Shown: in pieces, positions 5,522 through 6,781 of the stretch
How positions within the stretch are numbered: position 1 is the first letter of the stretch
How the letters are laid out: each line of letters starts with the position of its first letter
Assembly: GCA_902783295.1 (NCBI GenBank)
Contig: CACZQT010000521.1
Span: 1-6,781 of the forward strand
DNA from: an uncultured Lachnospiraceae bacterium
GTDB lineage: Bacteria; Bacillota; Clostridia; Lachnospirales; Lachnospiraceae
DNA length: 6,781 nt
Reading direction: 5' to 3'
Made by a program: the position numbers and the translations under genes
Notes under the pieces: generated by a model
Seen by the model: only the letters and a program-made list of their open reading frames with translations
What the model was told of the DNA's origin: nothing
Database searches by the model: none

Positions 5522-5604
5522 GTCTTTTTTAAGCCCTTATCTTCAGAACTGCCAGAATGAACAAAATCCGCAAGTGAATGCCAACTCCTACAGCCCCCGG
5601 AGGG

Positions 5605-5648
5605 TTTTATCGTATAGGAAATTCCGGAAAATTTCCTATACGATAAAA
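5605..5648. repeat. Perfect 19-bp palindrome, possible miniature repeat element
   Basis: The arms 5605-5623 (TTTTATCGTATAGGAAATT) and 5630-5648 are exact reverse complements around the 6-base spacer CCGGAA. On both strands the T-run is on the 5' side and the A-run on the 3' side, the opposite of an intrinsic terminator, so it is not one. Its right end shares four of the six bases of the T-tract of the ABC terminator. Perfection over 19 bp implies selection or recent insertion; a REP/MITE-like element or a DNA-binding site are the likeliest explanations. Confidence 0.75.
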
Positions 5649-5680
5649 AACGGTGCAGGACTTGAATGTCCCACACCGTT
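5645..5680 (-). terminator. Rho-independent terminator of the ABC permease gene
   Basis: On the minus strand AACGGTG (5674-5680) pairs with CACCGTT (5649-5655), and inside it GGAC (5668-5671) pairs with GTCC (5658-5661), with a 2-base mismatch between and a 6-base loop. Six T's (5645-5650) follow the stem at once. It starts 44 bases after the stop codon at 5725. Orientation, stem strength and T-tract all fit termination of leftward transcription. Confidence 0.85.
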
Positions 5681-5724
5681 CTGTTCTTGCCGTGCCGCCA
5701 GGCACAGCCTTTTTCCATATCAGA

Positions 5725-6781
5725 TTATTCTGTCCGCAGGGCGGCCACAGGATCTTTCTTCGCTGCCTTCCCGGCGGGGATCCATCCCCCGAGCAGCGTC
5801 AGGATGACGCTTAACACCACCAGCAGGGCAGCTCCGGCCGGCGGAAGAATCGCGTTCACTTCATCTGTCTCCGCGATGGCGTGAATAATCATGTTGCCGG
5901 GAATCAGCAGGACCACTGTCGCCAGAATTCCGATGATTCCTGCAAGCAGGCCGATAATAAAGGTTTCCGCATTGAAAACTTCCGCAATATTTCTCCGGGA
6001 GGCCCCGATGGCGCGCAGAATTCCGATCTCCTTCGTGCGTTCCAGCACGGAAATAAAGGTGATAATGCCGATCATGATGGATGATACCACCAGAGATACC
6101 GCCACGAATGCGATCAGCACATAGGAAATCACGTTGACGATCCTTGTCACGGAAGACATCAGCAGGCCTACATAGTCGGTATAGGTGATCTGCGACTTTT
6201 CATCCGCGGATTCGTTATATTCCCGGATACAGTCCGCGAGCCCGTCCTTGTCCTCAAAGCTGTCCACATAAAGGCTGATGGAAGACGGTATTCCCACATC
6301 CACAGCTCCGAAGGACTCCATGTTTTCTTCGTAGCTCCCGGCTGAAATAATCGCATCATACAGGGTGGCCAGACCATCTTCTGAAAGAATGGTCGACTGG
6401 AACAGATACAGGTCCATCATACTGGCCAGTTCCCTGTCAGTCATGTCCTCCATCTGCATTACCTGCACCCCCATCGGAAGGCTCAGGGAGATTTTCCCGA
6501 GGAAAGTACGGCACAGGGATGCCTTTTCTTCCACACTCAGGTTCGCGATGTAGGTTTTGATATCTTCCACCTTCGCTGCCTTGTCTGCCGGAGTAAATGA
6601 AATACCCGTAAGCACATTGATTTCCGGGGAAGCCTTCTGGGCCTGTACGACTTCGCTGTCCGCGGCGTACGTGATCAGATAATCTGTAAGAGCCTGGGTA
6701 TATCCGAAGGTGCCGAGAAAGTTTCTCGCAGCCTCTTCATTCACCGGACGGATCACTCCGGATATTTTCAGGTGCAGCGCG
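5725..6781 (-). CDS. ABC transporter permease, FtsX/MacB type, C-terminal part
   Basis: The reading frame is open to the right edge (codons ALHLKISG precede the GTG at 6756), so the gene begins outside the window and its start is unknown. About 351 residues are visible. The first ~200 form a long soluble extracytoplasmic domain, then a membrane segment (bases ~6147-6061), the FtsX signature SVLERTKEIGILRAIGAS (6051-5998), NIAEVFNAE, and two more membrane segments separated by a short loop with DEVNAILPP. The end GKAAKKDPVAALRTE is the typical cytoplasmic tail of MacB-like permeases. Such proteins couple ATP hydrolysis to extrusion or to work on envelope substrates; in clostridia they are often fused to an N-terminal ATPase, which could lie off the window. 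A good terminator follows the stop, so the gene is separate from the catabolic genes to the left. Confidence 0.9.
   Translation of the reverse strand, partial: ALHLKISGVIRPVNEEAARNFLGTFGYTQALTDYLITYAADSEVVQAQKASPEINVLTGISFTPADKAAKVEDIKTYIANLSVEEKASLCRTFLGKISLSLPMGVQVMQMEDMTDRELASMMDLYLFQSTILSEDGLATLYDAIISAGSYEENMESFGAVDVGIPSSISLYVDSFEDKDGLADCIREYNESADEKSQITYTDYVGLLMSSVTRIVNVISYVLIAFVAVSLVVSSIMIGIITFISVLERTKEIGILRAIGASRRNIAEVFNAETFIIGLLAGIIGILATVVLLIPGNMIIHAIAETDEVNAILPPAGAALLVVLSVILTLLGGWIPAGKAAKKDPVAALRTE

Larger units (their letters stand above)
5411..5724. other. Intergenic region between the ABC permease and MFS genes
   Basis: A 314-base stretch without a gene. On the minus strand, in order, it holds a small hairpin (5692-5705, GTGCC/GGCAC), the terminator of the ABC gene, the 19-bp palindrome, roughly 80 bases (5522-5604) in which I see nothing functional, then the MFS promoter and leader. 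Short open frames here (66 codons on minus, 114 on plus) run through the palindromes and have no ribosome binding site or protein-like composition. Confidence 0.7.

Noticed and set aside
5605..5648. Palindrome considered as a bidirectional terminator
   Set aside because: T-runs precede rather than follow the stem on both strands, so RNA polymerase would meet A's after the hairpin.
5692..5705. GTGCC/GGCAC hairpin after the ABC stop as a terminator
   Set aside because: It is followed by AAGAAC, not T's, and a proper terminator lies just beyond it.
5518..5718. 66-codon minus-strand open frame (and the 114-codon plus frame) in the intergenic region
   Set aside because: Both run through the terminator and the perfect palindrome, which is why both strands read a similar LSYRKF-ISYTIK peptide; no ribosome binding site or family signal.

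Overview
The window looks like chromosomal DNA of an anaerobic Bacillota (Clostridia-type) bacterium. Supporting signs are strong GGAGG-type ribosome binding sites, a TTG start, an FtsX-type permease with the ERTKEIGILRAIGAS signature common in Firmicutes exporters, a Cys-containing exported protein, and about 50-55% GC by eye. Every gene I can support lies on the minus strand, so transcription runs from right to left. No RNA genes, CRISPR arrays, transposases or origins were seen.

From right to left: (1) The C-terminal ~351 residues of an ABC transporter permease (FtsX/MacB type) run in from the right edge and end at 5725, followed by a good intrinsic terminator (5645-5680). (2) A 314-base intergenic region holds that terminator, a perfect 19-bp palindrome (5605-5648), a sigma-A-like promoter (5493-5521) and a leader with two 14-bp direct repeats. 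(3) A 403-aa MFS permease of the LacY/phenylpropionate-permease-like type follows (4199-5410). (4) A 90-base AT-rich gap with two short inverted repeats probably carries the control region of the next operon. (5) A complete TRAP transporter is encoded in the order small membrane subunit (dctQ), large membrane subunit (dctM, TTG start, 8-base overlap), periplasmic-type binding protein (dctP). (6) A PfkB sugar kinase most similar to FrlD (fructoselysine 6-kinase) follows, then, 17 bases later, the start of a sugar phosphate isomerase/epimerase of the FrlC type, cut by the left edge.

The TRAP genes, kinase and epimerase read as one catabolic operon: import of a carboxylate-bearing sugar derivative, phosphorylation, and epimerisation. 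The best hypothesis is use of an Amadori product (fructosyl-amino acid) imported by a TRAP transporter rather than by the APC permease or ABC importer known for frl systems. The decisive gene, a FrlB-type deglycase, is not in the window and should lie to the left if the idea is right.

The non-coding parts are structured. dctP is flanked on both sides by strong hairpins (2189-2260 upstream, 1070-1150 downstream), which fits separate stabilisation of the binding-protein mRNA. The downstream pair looks like a REP-like composite palindrome.
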